This document shows, piece after piece, positions 1-19,259 of a stretch of 64,000 bases of DNA. Every line of letters starts with the position of its first letter. Positions within the stretch are counted from its first letter, which is position 1. Under the pieces are notes generated by a model that did not search any database, was not told the DNA's origin, and worked only from the letters and a program-made list of their open reading frames with translations. Origin of the DNA: Megascapheus bottae (taxonomy: Eukaryota > Chordata > Mammalia > Rodentia > Geomyidae); contig JANJXV010000039.1 in NCBI GenBank assembly GCA_024803745.1, positions 6,886,001-6,950,000 of the forward strand, given 5' to 3'. Both the position numbers and the translations under genes were made by a program.

Positions 1-95
1 TGGTAGAGCACTAGCTTTGAGCTGAAGAGCTCAGGGTGGGTGCCCAGGCCCAGAGTTTAAGCCCCGTGACCAACAAAACAACAACAAACCAGAAA
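1..95 (+). repeat. SINE right arm, cut by window edge
   Basis: The ID-like right arm ('tggtagagcactagctttgag' to 'caagccccgtgacc') of a SINE whose head lies outside the window. It is followed by an A-rich tail of about 25 bases. Confidence 0.7.
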
Positions 96-279
96 TAGAG
101 CAAAAGAGCTCATGGACAGCACCGAGGCTGTGAGTTCAAGCCCCACAACTGATCTATTGGGAAATAGATTAAGAAGAATCATTGGAGGGAGGGAGGAAGT
201 GGAGGATGAAGACACAGATCAATAGATTCTATATTCTGGATTTATCTATAGCCCTAGCTGATTAACTTCTGCCTGTCCC

Positions 280-349
280 AGTTTCCTGACCTTTAAAGTG
301 AAAGGATAAGGCCGGTCTCAGTTTCCTGACCTTTAAAGTGAAAGGATAA
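280..349. repeat. Two-copy tandem duplication, 40-bp period
   Basis: The segment beginning gtttcctgacctttaaagtg occurs at 281 and again at 321, almost unchanged. It is a simple local duplication between SINEs. Confidence 0.85.
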
Positions 350-351
350 AG

Positions 352-860
352 ATGGGCAGCAGTGGCTCAGGCCTGTAAACCTAGCTACTCAAACGAGGCT
401 GAGATCTGAAGATCACAGTTCAAAGCCAGCCCCAGCAGGAAAGTCCCTATGGCTCTTATCCAATTAACTAGTAACCCAAAAACAAAAACAGAAGAGGCAC
501 TGTGGTTCAAATGGTAAAGAATTAGCCTAGATGGAAAAACCAGGAGGACAGTGCCCAGGCCCTGAGCTCAAACCCAGTTCTGGAACAAAAGAAAGGCAGG
601 AGGGGAGGAAGGGAGGAAGGAAGAAGAGAGAAAAAGAAAGGGAAGAGAAAGAAAGAAGGAAAAAGAAAGAGGGGCCGGGAGTGTGGCCTAGTGGTTAAAG
701 TGCTTGCCTAGCATGCATGAAGACCCGGGTTCGATTCCTCCGTACCACATACATAGAAAAAAGCCAAAAGTGGTGCTGAGGCTCAAGTGGTAGAGCTCTA
801 GCCTTGAGAAAGTCCAAGGACAGTGCTCAGGCCCTGAGCTCAAGGCCCAGGACTGGCAAA
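352..860 (+). repeat. SINE pair: Alu/B1-headed then tRNA-headed
   Basis: 352-590 is an older SINE with an Alu/B1-like head ('gtggctcaggcctgtaa', 'ctactcaaacgaggctgag'). 590-670 is a purine-rich (gga/gaaa) tract, its degenerate tail. 672-860 is a young tRNA-headed SINE with a box-A-like 'ggcctagtggttaaagtgc' and a box-B-like 'gggttcgattcc', ending in an A/AAAG tail. Confidence 0.8.
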
Positions 861-934
861 AAAAAAAGAAAGAAAGAAAGAAAGGAAAAAAAATAAAATT
901 AAATTAAAAACCCCCGCTGAGCACAGGACCCCGT

Positions 935-1186
935 TTGGAATCACAGAGTCACCGTGCCAAGGGCGAGGGGCGGGGCAGCGCGGAAACCGGAAGCAGCTCC
1001 CGCCGCGCACGCGCGCTGAGTTCCGGGTGCGGGGAGGCCGGGGGTGGGCGTACGTGTGTGCGTCACGCGCCGAGCGGCTCCGCGCGCCTGCGCTCCTTTC
1101 CACGTGCGCAAGCTTGCTGGGGGCTCGTGCAAACAGGGACGCCACCAACTCCTCGGAGCCCAACAGCTCGGCGCCCACCACCCACC
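935..1186 (+). promoter_or_regulatory. FBL: FBL CpG-island promoter and 5' UTR
   Basis: GC-rich, CpG-dense DNA immediately upstream of the FBL start codon, extending into intron 1 to about 1460. No TATA box is visible. A perfect E-box CACGTG lies at 1101-1106, directly after a pyrimidine run (ctcctttcc, 1092-1100). That run is a plausible initiator for a growth-regulated housekeeping gene. The exact start site is not determinable here. Confidence 0.7.
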
Positions 1187-4100
1187 ATGAAGCCAGGTGC
1201 GGGGCTGGGGGCCGGGGCGCAGGGAGGCGGGCGGGAGTCGGAGGGGCGCGGCCTGAGCCTGGCGGGGGTCGGAGGTTCTGAGCCCCGGAGCCGTCTCCAC
1301 CGGGGCAGGGGCGGGGGGGGGGGGTCCTGGTCCCTGACCTCTGACCCCAGGCCTGGCCGGGGAGGTGGGGACCGCGGGGTCCCGAGGTCACGGTCGCCGG
1401 GTAGAGGGCCTCGGGCCTGGGGCCGTGGCGGGGACCTGGGACTGGAGGGTCATTGATAGAGGGTGGTTGCTTGGAAATCAGGGTTTGGATCCCACACGTC
1501 TTCCAGTGTCTCCAGTGAATGGATGTAGGGGTTCCAGCTGGAGACCCTGATACTGAGACCGAGAGCTGACACTAAGGGGTCCCCAGACTTCCCTCCCTCA
1601 CCACCACCCTCCCTTCCCTCTCCATTCCTCTGCGCTGAACACCCTCCCCCCATAGCCTGTGCCTCTGCCTCACTTTACCCCCCTGACACTGGGGCTACAA
1701 ACCAGCCCTTCCGCGTGTTTTGATTTTTGCCTTCGTACCTGGGCTTTCTCCTTTTACCCAGCTTTATTTTATGGCTCGCATTCTACCGCTTGAGCCACAC
1801 CTCCAGGCCTACGTTCCGCTGGTTCCGCTGGTTCGAGATGGAATCTGTACTGCAGACTTGGTTGCTACGGCTAGCTTTGAATTAGAGTGCTCCAGGTCTC
1901 AGCCTCCAGAGCAGAAGGGATTACAGGCCTACCTAATCGTGCATAGCCTTTTTTTTTTTTTTAATTTTTAAAGAAAAAGTTAAGTGCCCCACCTGATGGC
2001 TTCGAAATTTTTGTCAGGCTTTCCCAACCACCTAGTCTAGAGTCCCTGAGAATTTGTTTCCCTAAATTGGGGGGAAATATTTATCAGGTATGTCTGCAAG
2101 CAGGAGCCTGGGGCAGTGGGGACCCCAACCTGATCTGAAAATGGGAGGAGTGCAGTGCCCCCAGGGCAATTAAACCAACACGGCTAAGAACTTAGGAGTG
2201 TTCGGGCACTCTGATGTATGGCTTTGTTAAGCTAGGTAAAGGAATTTGGATGTCATTTTGGAGGTGGTGGTAGCTTTTAGAAGGATTTGATCAGAAATGA
2301 CCTGGCTAGAAATGACCTAGCTGCGGTATGGAAAGCTGACAGTAGAGGGAGCAGAGGATAAAAAGTGAACAGTATTTAGTTTGGAAATTTGAAGTTTGAA
2401 AATTCCATTGTGGTCTGAGATCTAACCCCAGGAGCACAATCCATCGATAGTAAATAAATAGCTAAGTATATAGTAGTTCATATCTGTAATACCACTTGTT
2501 GTTGTTGAGAACCTCCATCTCAAACAAACCTGTGATGGCAGCCTCTGTGGTCCCTGCTACCCACGATTTCAATCTGAGACCTGCCAAGGAAGAAAGGAAG
2601 GAAGCCCACAAGACCCTCTCTGAAAATTAACTGAAGGATAAAAGAACTAGGCGCGTGGTCAGTGATAGTGGGTTTGCAGCAAACCCTGAGAACAAACCTA
2701 GTTCTTCCAAAGAAGAGAATTGAATTAGAATGTCTATTTAAGTTACATTTTTTTTAATTTTTATTTTTTTTGCCAGTACTGGGGCTTGAGCTCAGGGCCT
2801 GAGCACTGTCCTTGGACTTTCCCAAGGCTAGAGCTCTACCACTTGAGCCACAGCACCACTTCTGGCTTTTTCTGTGTATGTGGTAACAAGGAATTGAACC
2901 TGGGTCTTCGTGCATGCTAGACAAGCACTCTCCCACTAGGCCAAACTCACAGCCCCTCCCTACATTTTTTTTTTTTTTAAAGAGAGAAGTTGCATTTCCC
3001 TTTGCATAAATAACAATTAAGGTACATGCAACTATAGCATAAATTATGAACATAGTGCCCCTTTACCAAAACTTGCAAGTTTTTTGTTCTGTTCTGGATG
3101 GTTTTTGGTGGTGCTGGGGTTTGAGCTCAATGCTTCATGCAGTAGCAGTTCTGCTGACAAGCTGTTCCTCCAGCCCCTTTTGCACTGCTTTAAAAATACT
3201 TTAAGTAGTTGTACTAAGGGGTTTCAATTCAAGTTAGATTATGAGTACAGTGTATATTGATGTGTTGGTTAATTTGGAGATAGGGAATCCATTCCTTCCC
3301 AGGCGCTCACCTGAGCTGCAATATTCCTTTTTCTTGATTTCCCTGTATGGCTGGAAGTTTGCTAGACTTTTCTGCCTAGGCTGGATTGATCCTCCTAACC
3401 ACTCAGCTTTCCACATAGCTGGGATTATAGGTGTGAGCCACCAGCGCCCGACTGTATGTTATTATTGAATAATTTACTTCAAGGAAGATCATTTTAGGCT
3501 GCCAGACTGCAGTGATCTTTTTTTGTTTTTGTTTTTTTTCCAGAATAATACTTAAATGTTTTTTTAAACCATCACAGGAAATACTGAATCCGTCTGTCTG
3601 CTTTTAACATTCTGTGTCAGCAAAGTTTGCTGTGTCCTGAAGCAAAAATAAAAGTTTTCAAAGTTTATCGTCCTTTTTGTTGTTGTTGTTGTTGTTGTTG
3701 TTGACTGTAGGGCTTGAACTTGGGGCCTGGGTGCTGTCCCTGAGCTCTTTTTTTGCTCAAGGCTTTGAGCCACAGCACTACTTCCAGTTTTCTGGTGCTG
3801 AATTGAATATAATAGTCTTGAGGATTTTCCTTCCCATGCTGGCTTAAAAACAGAATCCTCAGATCTCAGCCCCCTGATTAGCTAAGATTACAAGAGCCAC
3901 CGCACCAGGCTTGTCTTCAGCTTTATTCACTGATGAGTCCTAAAGTAATTGGACTATTGACTGGCATTGAAGGATAGTTGGTTCAGTTGTCTGTCTGTCT
4001 TTTTCTTTCTTTCCTTCTTGTTTTGCCAGTCCTGGGGCTTGAACTCAGGGCCTGAGCACTGTCCTTGGGCTTTCTCAAGGCTAGAGCTCTACCACTTAAG

Positions 4101-7100
4101 CCACAGCACCACGTCTGGCTTTTTCTATGTATGTGGTACTGAGGAATCAAACCCAGGTCTTCATGCATGCTAGGCGACCACTCTACCACTAGGCCAAACT
4201 TGCGGCCCTCAGTTGTTTTTTTCTTTGTTTCCTCTGGGCTGGATGAGCATTGCAAGCTTGGAAACAAGGAGATGAACAAGCAGGTATCTCTATGTTGCCA
4301 GCATCCACTAGGATATTAGCATTTTTTCAGACACAGACAAGGTGGAGGGGGAGCCACCAGGGGTCAGGATGGGGATCCCAGGCCACAGGGCTGCACCCTT
4401 GCAGGACGCACTGAAATTGACAATGGGTAAGTTCTGATGGGCCTACAGTCCCACCTCCGTCCTAATCCTCTGGTGCCAGCTTGCTCCATCAGTGGTCTGG
4501 TTTCTAAGATTAATCCCCTCATTTTGAGGGAGAGAGGAAGTTACCTCACAAACCAACCCAGTTCAACACTTTATAAAAGATCTTGCAAGCTAAGCACCAT
4601 TGACTGACACCTGTAGTCCTAGCAACTCGGGACACCTGTAGTCCTAGCAACTCGGGAGGCTGAGATTTGAGGATCTAGGTTCAAAGCTAGCCTGGGTAGG
4701 AAAGTCTGAAACTCATCCCCAGTGAACCACCAGAAAACTGGAAGTGGAGCTGTGGCTCGAGTGGATAGGCAGCTTACTAGCCTTGAGCACAAAGTTCATG
4801 GGCAGTGTGCAAGCCATGAGTTCAAGTCTCGGGATCTGCACAAAAGTGAATGCCTGGTGGTTGCAGATCTGTACGCTGTAGTGAAGGTCATTTGCCTTGT
4901 CAGTCGTGGCTGTTTCTCGTTGCATTGATCCATTGTTTCTGATGGACATTTCGTGGTCATCATTTTCTGCTGCCATGCCCATTCTCTTGACTTGGGCCCT
5001 GATGTTTTTGTCTGCGACCGCCAGGTAAGGTTGCTTTGCTTGATAACCTGTATCGCCCTGATTCCTGTCTTTGTCTCCACCACAGGCTTCAGCCCCCGTG
5101 GAGGAGGCCGAGGAGGCTTTGGGGACCGAGGTGGTCGAGGTGGAGGCCGAGGAGGATTCGGTGGAGGCCGAGGAGGATTTGGTGGAGGCCGAGGAGGGGG
5201 CTTTGGTGGGGGCCGAGGGCGAGGTGGAGGCTTTCGGGGCCGAGGTGGTGGCGGCGGCGGTGGTGGTGGCGGAGGACGAGGTGAGTGAAGACAGCAAGTG
5301 GGGTTATGGAGGTGGCCTTTTAGGGGATGTGGGGAGGGAAGAGATTGGGGGGGGGCTTCATTTCCTTCCGCTGTTTTTCCTGACCTAGGTGGAGGCTTCC
5401 AGGGTGGGGGCAACCGGGGTCGTGGTCGAGGAGGAAAGAAAGGAAACCAGTCCGGAAAGAATGTGATGGTGGAGCCTCATCGGCATGAGGGTGAGTAAAG
5501 AAATAGGGAGGACGGTGGAGCCCCAAGACTGGAGGAGTCCAGGAGCCCAGAGTCCTCGCCCCCTTCCCTTCCATTCTCCCCTGCCAGGTGTCTTCATTTG
5601 CCGTGGAAAGGAAGATGCACTAGTCACCAAAAACCTGGTCCCTGGAGAATCTGTTTATGGAGAGAAGAGAGTCTCCATTGCGGTGAGAGAGGGTCAGCCC
5701 CTGGCCAGCCTGTCCGCTCCCAGCCAGGCAGCAGAGGTCTCAACATGGCTCCCTCCATACCCTGATGGCTCCTCCTGGCCCTTTTTCACTGTCACCTGTC
5801 CTTACTATGTTCCCTGTGCTGCTTCTCTCCTTTCCTGGCCTGATCTTCTGCCCAGTCTTCCTGTTGCCCCTTGGCTATGCTGTCTGCTGTCCCCTTTACT
5901 CCTGGGCTCGGCATCCTCCACGACAGGCCAGGGCTGGTCTGGCATCCCTGTGGTGTACACACGTGTGGTGGCGACTGGACTTGCCCTGCTGCATCTGGGG
6001 ATCAGGGGGTCCTGCAGAAGAACTCAGCTCTAACTTCCTCCCACTCTCATCTTTCCTGGGCAGGAGGGAGATGACAAGATTGAGTACCGGGCCTGGAACC
6101 CTTTCCGTTCCAAGCTGGCTGCAGCCATCCTGGGCGGCGTGGATCAGATCCACATCAAGCCAGGAGCCAAGGTGCTCTACCTCGGGGCCGCCTCGGGAAC
6201 CACCGTCTCCCACGTCTCTGACATCGTAGGCCCGGTGAGTGGAAGGGTGAGAGGAAGACAAGGTGGAGGGAAAGGCTGCCTCCCCTGGGCCAACCTGGAA
6301 CAGGGCCTGACTGCTTTCCCTCACTGGTACTGGGCCGGGCCCTGGCCTTTCAGTGCCTTAGATCCGGGAGAGGTGAAGCTCAGCATCGCGAAGCCTTTAA
6401 CCTTGTTCCCCAGTGCTCCTGGATTCTCCGTCTTGACAGAAGTGTGGAAATGGCTAACCCCATGATGCTAGAAATAGAGATTTGGGCCTATTTAAATTTT
6501 CCTTCTTTAAAATAAAAATCAAGGGGCTGGGAGTTTGGCCTAGTGGTAGAGTGCTTGCCTAGCATGCACAAAGACCTAAGTTCAATTCCTCAGGTACCAC
6601 ATACACAGAAAAAGCCAGAAGTGGTGCTGTGACTCAAGTGGTAGAGCTCTAGCCTTGAGAAAGTCCAAAGATAGTACCTAGTCACTGAGCTCAAGCCCAG
6701 GACTGGCCAAAAAAAAAAAAAATCATGTCTCCAGGGAATGTACCCTAGAAAGGACAAGACAGAGGCCCTGAGTTCAAACTCCAATACCACCAGCAAAGAA
6801 AAAGTCACGCCTCAAAATCTAGTCTTGTGGTTTCTCTTGGGGGAACTAGTGATACTTATCAGGGTTCTAGCCTGCATTTCTGTGTGGCTCCCTTGGAATT
6901 CTGTGTAGAGATCCCTTGGCGCCCAGGCTCATTTTATTCATGACCTTTTTTATTTATATGATTGGGGGTTGTTGAAGGTGGTAGTAAAAACCCTAAGGTT
7001 CTTCTAGCATAATGGTGTACCTCTATAACTAGCACTTGTAGACATTTGCAGACACTTGTAGATCGTACCTTAGCCCAGCCTAAGGTACGTAAGGAGACTG

Positions 7101-9655
7101 TCACACACATACATCCACTCATGCACATTCACAGTCTGTGGTAGGCCATTTGACAATCCTATGGCTTCATGGCAAGGTACCTCACCTCCCTGGGCCTCAG
7201 TTTAACCCTCTAGAGAAGAGTTGTGAAAATTAAACATGTGAGGTGCCATTGTGACCTGTTGGTGGGTTCATTTCAGGATGGTCTGGTCTACGCAGTTGAG
7301 TTCTCCCACCGCTCTGGACGGGACCTCATTAACTTAGCCAAGAAGAGGACCAATATCATTCCTGTGATCGAGGACGCCCGGCACCCACACAAATACCGCA
7401 TGCTCATTGGTGAGGGGCCTCGAGGAGGGGTGGCCCCGGGATGGTGGGACAGGTGGCTGCCACTTTCCTGGGAGAGGCCTGTGGAGTTAGAGGGGGTGAA
7501 CGGCATCTGGAGCGTGGGAGTGGAAAGTTAAAGGTAGCCCAGTGGGGTGGTGGTGGCAACACTGCCTCCACGTTGGGGTGTCTCCTCTCCTCCCTCTTCA
7601 GGACCTTGTGCTTCTTGCCTCCTTCCAAAACACCACACATTAATCACCACTCCTGGCTTCCATCTGAAAGCCTCTTTTGGGGGGATATTATTTTTTGGCT
7701 GGTCCTGGGGCTTGAACTCGGGGCTTGGGCACTGTCCTTGAGCTTTCTCAAGGCTAGCACTCTACCACTTGAGCCACAGCACCACTTTGGCTTTTGTGTG
7801 TATGGTACTGAGGAACTGAACCTAGGGCTTCATGCATGCTAGGCGAGCACTCTTCCACTAGGCCAAACTCCAGGCCTGGGACATATTACTGGGTGAGGCT
7901 CTATCCCAGAAAGCACAGACTTGAGTGCAGCCTGGCCTGGAGAGAGATTGTGGGTTTTGGATCCATCTTGGGGGTGGGTAGTAAGACTGGAGGGAGGCAG
8001 GGGGTCCCCCAGGAACCTGCTGGTGGTGGAGCACACACAGTTCCCATGGGTGGGTCTGGGAAGGTCTGTGGTAAGTCTAACTGGTGACTGCCACCTTTTT
8101 CTAGCAATGGTAGATGTGATCTTCGCTGATGTGGCCCAGCCAGACCAAACTCGGATTGTGGCCCTGAATGCCCACACCTTCCTGCGGAATGGAGGACACT
8201 TTGTGATTTCTATTAAGGTATGGGGTCTTTTTGCACTTAAAATCCAGAGTCTGAAGCTGGGTGCTGGTGGCTCACGCTTGTAATCTTAGCTACTGGAAGC
8301 CGAGATCTGAGGATCGCAGTTCAAAGCCAGCCTGGACACAAAAGTCCACTTTGATCTGTGACTCAAGTGGTAGAACATTGAATGAAGACCCTGAGTTCAA
8401 GTCCCAGGACCAGCAAAAAATAAAAGGACCAGCATCAGTGGTTAACCTGCTGAATCTGGTGTCTTCAGGCCAAGTTTTATCTATATAAACTTTATGATAC
8501 ATTTTATGTGTCTTCTTTGTTAAGGGTAGATGTGTGGTTTAAATGATACATTTTGTTAAGTGTTGAGAACAGATCCTGGCATAGAATGTGTAATTTTTTT
8601 GATGGTAGATATTTTTCCAGAATATTTTCATTTGTAATACAGAAAACTCCCATTCAACCGGGGTTATTAGCCTTCTTTTTCTTTTAACTTAAACCACATG
8701 TATCTTTTCACCCTTTTTTGGGGGGGCAGGGTCGGTAGTGGGGCTTGAACTTGGCCTAGGCGCTGTCCCTGAGCTCACGGCTACTGCTCTGCCACAGTGT
8801 GTCACATCACAGCAGCACTTCGAGTTTTTTGGTGGTTCACTGCAGAAAAGAGCTTCATAGACTTGGAAAAACACAGGCTGGCTTTGAGCTGCAACCCTTA
8901 GATCTCAGCCTGCTGAGTAGCTAAGATCACAGGTGTGAACCACCAGTGCCCAGCTTCACTTTAACTTTTATAACATATATTAGCCATGTAAAAGGGGGTT
9001 CATTCTGACATTTCCATGCATGTACATAATGTATTCCGATTTCTGCCTTCAAGATGACTCCCTTGCCTTTCTCTTTCCTAATACAATGTGTGTGTGTTTG
9101 GGTGGGGGGGGGTATCCTGGGGCTTGAATGCAGGGCCCCATCCCTGTTCCTGAGAGCCACTGCTCTACGTTTGAGTGTTTGGTGGTCAGCTGGAGTGTCT
9201 GTCTGCCCCAGGATTGACCCTCAGTCCTCAGATCCCCACCTCCCGAGGAGCTAGAATTACAGGATGGAGACAGCAGCGCACAGCTTGAGTTTGATTTTCA
9301 AACTAAAACCACACAGTTCCTAGTCCAAGACAAGGAAGCGGGGCTTTGCCTAGGTGGCCGCGGGTGGGGTGGGGTGGGGTGGGCAGCCCTGAGACCCTGC
9401 GCGCCTCCGCAGGCCAACTGCATCGACTCCACCGCCTCGGCCGAGGCCGTGTTTGCCTCGGAGGTGAAGAAGATGCAGCAGGAGAACATGAAGCCCCAGG
9501 AGCAGCTGACCCTAGAGCCCTACGAGAGAGACCACGCGGTGGTGGTGGGCGTGTACAGGTGAGGCTCTGCCCAGCGTCCTGGGGGCGGGCGGCTGGGGAC
9601 CCCCGCCTGACACGCGCTGTCCTCCCCCAGGCCACCTCCCAAGGTGAAGAACTGA
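1187..9655 (+). CDS. FBL: Fibrillarin, box C/D snoRNP 2'-O-methyltransferase (9 exons)
   Basis: Fibrillarin is the catalytic subunit of box C/D snoRNPs. It uses SAM to 2'-O-methylate rRNA in the nucleolus and also methylates histone H2A on a glutamine. Coding exons, all with GT/AG borders and consistent phases: 1187-1196, 5086-5280, 5389-5490, 5588-5682, 6064-6234, 7277-7409, 8105-8217, 9413-9558, 9631-9655 (TGA 9653-9655). They give 329 aa against 321 in human. Exons 2-3 encode the Gly/Arg-rich domain (RGGF, GGGRG and a poly-Gly run), slightly longer than in human. Exon 5 carries the Rossmann SAM-binding motif [17 protein letters not shown], and the protein ends [10 protein letters not shown]. 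The exon 4/5 junction reads SIAEGDDK where human has SISEGDDK. Intron 1 (3.9 kb) is full of SINEs. The arginine-rich reading on the opposite strand at 4,700-5,400 is a shadow of the GAR exon. Confidence 0.98.
1715..4850. repeat. SINE cluster in FBL intron 1
   Basis: Mostly inverted copies. 1715-1950 is an old Alu/B1-headed copy (-). 2766-2960 is tRNA-headed (-). 3330-3450 is an Alu-like head only (-). 3678-3702 is a (TTG)n tail leading into an Alu/B1-headed copy to 3915 (-). 4020-4208 is tRNA-headed (-). 4588-4850 is Alu/B1-headed (+), with a 26-bp internal tandem duplication at 4605-4657. The remaining intron sequence shows nothing recognisable. Confidence 0.75.
6522..9285. repeat. SINEs in FBL introns 5-7
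   Basis: 6522-6715 tRNA-headed (+). 7690-7878 tRNA-headed (-). 8256-8425 Alu/B1-headed (+), short. 8710-8958 Alu/B1-headed (-). 9100-9285 is a decayed inverted copy starting near a short TG run. None touches a splice site. Confidence 0.75.
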
Positions 9656-9718
9656 AGCTTCCGCCCGTGCCGGGGAAGGCGCTGCCCTCGCCGCTGTTGC
9701 ACGTGGGATTGTTTTTCT

Positions 9719-9724
9719 ATTAAA
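9719..9724 (+). other. FBL: FBL polyadenylation signal (ATTAAA)
   Basis: ATTAAA lies 64 bases after the stop codon and is followed by a TG-rich stretch near 9735-9745. The 3' UTR is therefore very short, about 85 bases. Confidence 0.85.
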
Positions 9725-9849
9725 AGACTGTCCTGACGCCTGTGTGCCCTCCCGTTGCTGCGCCCGCCCGCCCGCCGGGACGCGCCTGGACCTGCACGCC
9801 GCCGGCCAGGCCAGCCCTGCCTTGCCGGGGTGGGGCGGGTGGGGCGGGC

Positions 9850-10182
9850 TCGTCTCAGGGCGCATGCTCCCAGCCCGCCCGTGCTCGCGCGGCCGGAACC
9901 TCGGGTCTCGCGCCTGATTGGTCGCTCGCCGCGCATGTGCACCAATAAGCTCCCGAGGAGCGCAGGCGCTGAGAGGGTTTGCGTCACGTGACGGGCGCGG
10001 TGGGGGGGCTGGGGGCGGAGCCCGGGGCAGGGGGGCCGGTTTGTTGTGGTCGCCATTTTGCTGGTTGCATTACTGGGTAATCGGGGCCCTGGCTCTTCGC
10101 GTCCGCTGGATCCCCTCGGCCCGTGGGCAGGTCTGAGCTCGGGCGGCCCGAGCGGTTCGAGTCCCCTTACCCGCGCCCCCAG
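9850..10182 (+). promoter_or_regulatory. DYRK1B: DYRK1B CpG-island promoter and candidate first non-coding exon
   Basis: A TATA-less CpG island starts about 100 bases after the FBL poly(A) site. Visible motifs are an inverted CCAAT box (ATTGG near 9917), a palindromic E-box GTCACGTGAC (9983-9992) of the USF/TFE type, and a YY1-type CGCCATTTTG (10051-10060). A strong donor (cccccag|gtaacg) at 10182/10183 suggests a 5' UTR exon ending there. The island runs on to about 10960. Confidence 0.65.
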
Positions 10183-10759
10183 GTAACGACGCGGCGACGG
10201 GCAGGGAGGTGGCACGGGTTCTTGGGGGGGAGGATAGGACGGGATCCGCCCTGCCCGGCGCCGCCGCGAGACTTCACATGAGGCCGGGGGACGAGAGGGG
10301 GCTTCGGGCGGGTGCGGGGCGAGCCCTGGCTATTCATAGTCGGATTCCTGGAAGGGGCCGGGCCCGAGGGAGCCTCCTGGAGAGGGAGGCCAGGAGGGGG
10401 TGGCCGGGCCCCACTCCCGCCCTTTGTTTGGGCTCGGCTTCGTCGCCGCTTCTTCGTCGCCTAGCAACAGCTGCCCTGGACTGCGATTGGCTGGGCTTCT
10501 GGCCCGGATGGCCAATGGGACCGTTGTTGCCATGGGAGGTGCGGCTTGCCAAGCTCAGCTGGGCCCCGCCTGCCGGGCATCGCCGGCCGGGGCGGGCCTC
10601 CTGGGTAGGGGGGCGGGACAGCGGGGTCCCCGGGGGCGGGTGACCGCTAGGGGCGGGGCCGGTGGGGCGAGGGTTGATCCGCCCCTCCCCCGTCCACCTG
10701 CTCTCCCCTTCCCCCGCGTGACCCGGGCTGACCCTCGCCTCCCCCTTCCTACCCCCCAG

Positions 10760-10966
10760 CAGCAGTGGCAGCGGCTGCTGTTGTCACCCACCGGCCGCTT
10801 GTCCCGCTTGCCCTCATCGCCGCAGGGCTTGTCGGGCCAGCAGGGCCGGGGACAGGCGGCCACCTTCTGACCACTGCCACCACCGCCATGCTGGCTGTTC
10901 GCCCACCCCACTGGGGGCCCCACCGCGCCCCAGCCCCCCGTGGGCCCGGTGCCAGTCCTGACCAGG
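10760..10966 (+). other. DYRK1B: Candidate alternative 5' UTR exon of DYRK1B
   Basis: A good acceptor (taccccccag at 10759) and donor (accagg|gtatgg at 10966/10967) bound a GC-rich segment upstream of the first coding exon. Its splicing is inferred from the sites alone. About 1.1 kb of otherwise featureless intron follows before the coding exon. Confidence 0.45.
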
Positions 10967-11908
10967 GTATGGGGTGGGGGCTGGGAGAGGAACTCCTGGG
11001 ATGGGGGACTACAGGGGGAGGGGGTGGGGGGGGGGCGGGAGGAATTGTTTTGGTGGAAAATCCCGAGAAAGTAGGGGTCCTGGAGTGGTAGAGCATGGGA
11101 TTAAGGTATGTGACATGAAGAGAGATTGTAGTGGACGTTAGGAGCAGAGATCTCGGGTTTGGGGGTATTTGGCTGTGGAGGCCTTCTAGGAATAGACACA
11201 GTAGCGGCATGACCCGGTATAGAAAGGGGTGGCTGGAGAAAGGGGTGCCAGAAATACTGGATAGTGTATGGAGTGTCCAGTGTGAGGGCAGAAAGGACGA
11301 TCGCTCTAGACTGAGAAAACAACTTCCTTCTCCCAGGAGGAGTGGGCCTTAACTGGGAAGGGTTCTGGAATAATGTGGTCCAGGAGGACTGTAATACACT
11401 CCTTGAAGGGAGGGTCCCTGATGTGGGAGACCTCATCCAGGAAGGTGTTTTGGCAGGATATGGAGAGTCCCCTGGGAAAGGTGCACCCTATGGTCAAGAA
11501 AGCCTAGTGAGACTCGGGTTCTAGATGGCCAAGAGACCCCCAAGAACCTTGATATGGCCTTAGGATGCATAGTCTTAGAGTTACCACGGTTTGGGGAAGC
11601 CACAAAGACAAGCAGGCTTGAAGTGAAGGGACCCATGGTATAGAAGAGACCCTGCTACTAAAGGGAGACTGGGAGGGTAGGGTCCTGTGTGAGGGGCCCT
11701 GGAAAGAGCCTGGCTTAGATATGGAGAAAAGAATGGGCTCTGCTTTCCAGTCCGCTGTTTCCCTTCTCTTCCTCCTCCCAATGATTGGTGTCTTTCTTTT
11801 CCTTTTCCTGTCATGGCTACTTCTGCCTTCCCTACCCTCGTCTGGCTCCAATCATCCTTCTCTTTTACATGTGTGGTCTCATTCGCTTACTTGATCTTCA
11901 TTTGTTGA

Positions 11909-18431
<6,523 letters not shown>

Positions 18432-18784
18432 CCCCGCCCCCTCCCTGGGGCCCTTCCTGAAGCCATACCCCCCCATCTGGGGGCCCTGGGCTCCCATCCT
18501 CATCTCTCCCCCTAGACTGGAATTGCTGCTACCCAGCTGGGGCGGGTGAGGCCTGCACTGATTGGGGCCCGGGGAAGGGGTGAAGGAGAGGGGTTTGACC
18601 ACACCCTCCCCACTAAGGACTGGACCCTTGGCCTCCTCTCCCCCTTGTTTTCTATTTATTGTACCAAAGACAGTGGTGGTCCGGCGGGGGAGGGGGGAAC
18701 GACACTCCCCCTCGCCCCAGGGCCCAAGGAGGGGGTGGGGGCAGGTAGGGGGAGATGGCCTTGCTCCTCCTCGCTGTACCCCCA

Positions 18785-18790
18785 AGTAAA
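18785..18790 (+). other. DYRK1B: DYRK1B polyadenylation signal (AGTAAA)
   Basis: AGTAAA, a common variant signal, lies about 355 bases after the stop codon, just before 'gagctttctcaca'. No AATAAA occurs between the stop and this point. Confidence 0.7.
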
Positions 18791-19259
18791 GAGCTTTCTC
18801 ACATGCCTGCCTGAGCGTTTGCAGGGCCTGGGCTCCCCCCCCCCCCTGCCCTCAGAGCCATGGTGGGGAAGGGTGTAGGGGAAGGGGTGTTGGAAGCGCT
18901 CGGGGTAAATGAGCTGACAGAATCCTGGGCATGTTCTGGGTAGGGTCCTAGCCCACCTTTGCCTTTTCCAGGGCATTCAGGCCCCAAAAGGGTAGAGGCC
19001 CCTTAGGCTCACCTGTCTGCGAAACACCGTGTTCTGCCCTCCTAAGCCACGGCTCGCTCGGGGTTGCACGGCAGAGGCGGTTTATGCCAGGCAGGTGTCC
19101 AGGGTTGCCGCCGTCGGGGAGCAGGCGGGCGGCGAGCACAGCTTATGCCCACGTCTGGTCCCACTCGGGGGTCACTGTAGAACGAAGCATTTTGAGATTT
19201 TTTTTTTTTCAGGCAAAGAGATGCTCCCTGGGTTCCAGGTAAGTAGTCTTGTTTCCATG

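Noticed and set aside
4713..5413. Pro/Ser-rich frames on the minus strand over FBL exon 2
   Set aside because: Antisense readings of the Gly/Arg-rich fibrillarin exon; the + strand exon is securely identified.
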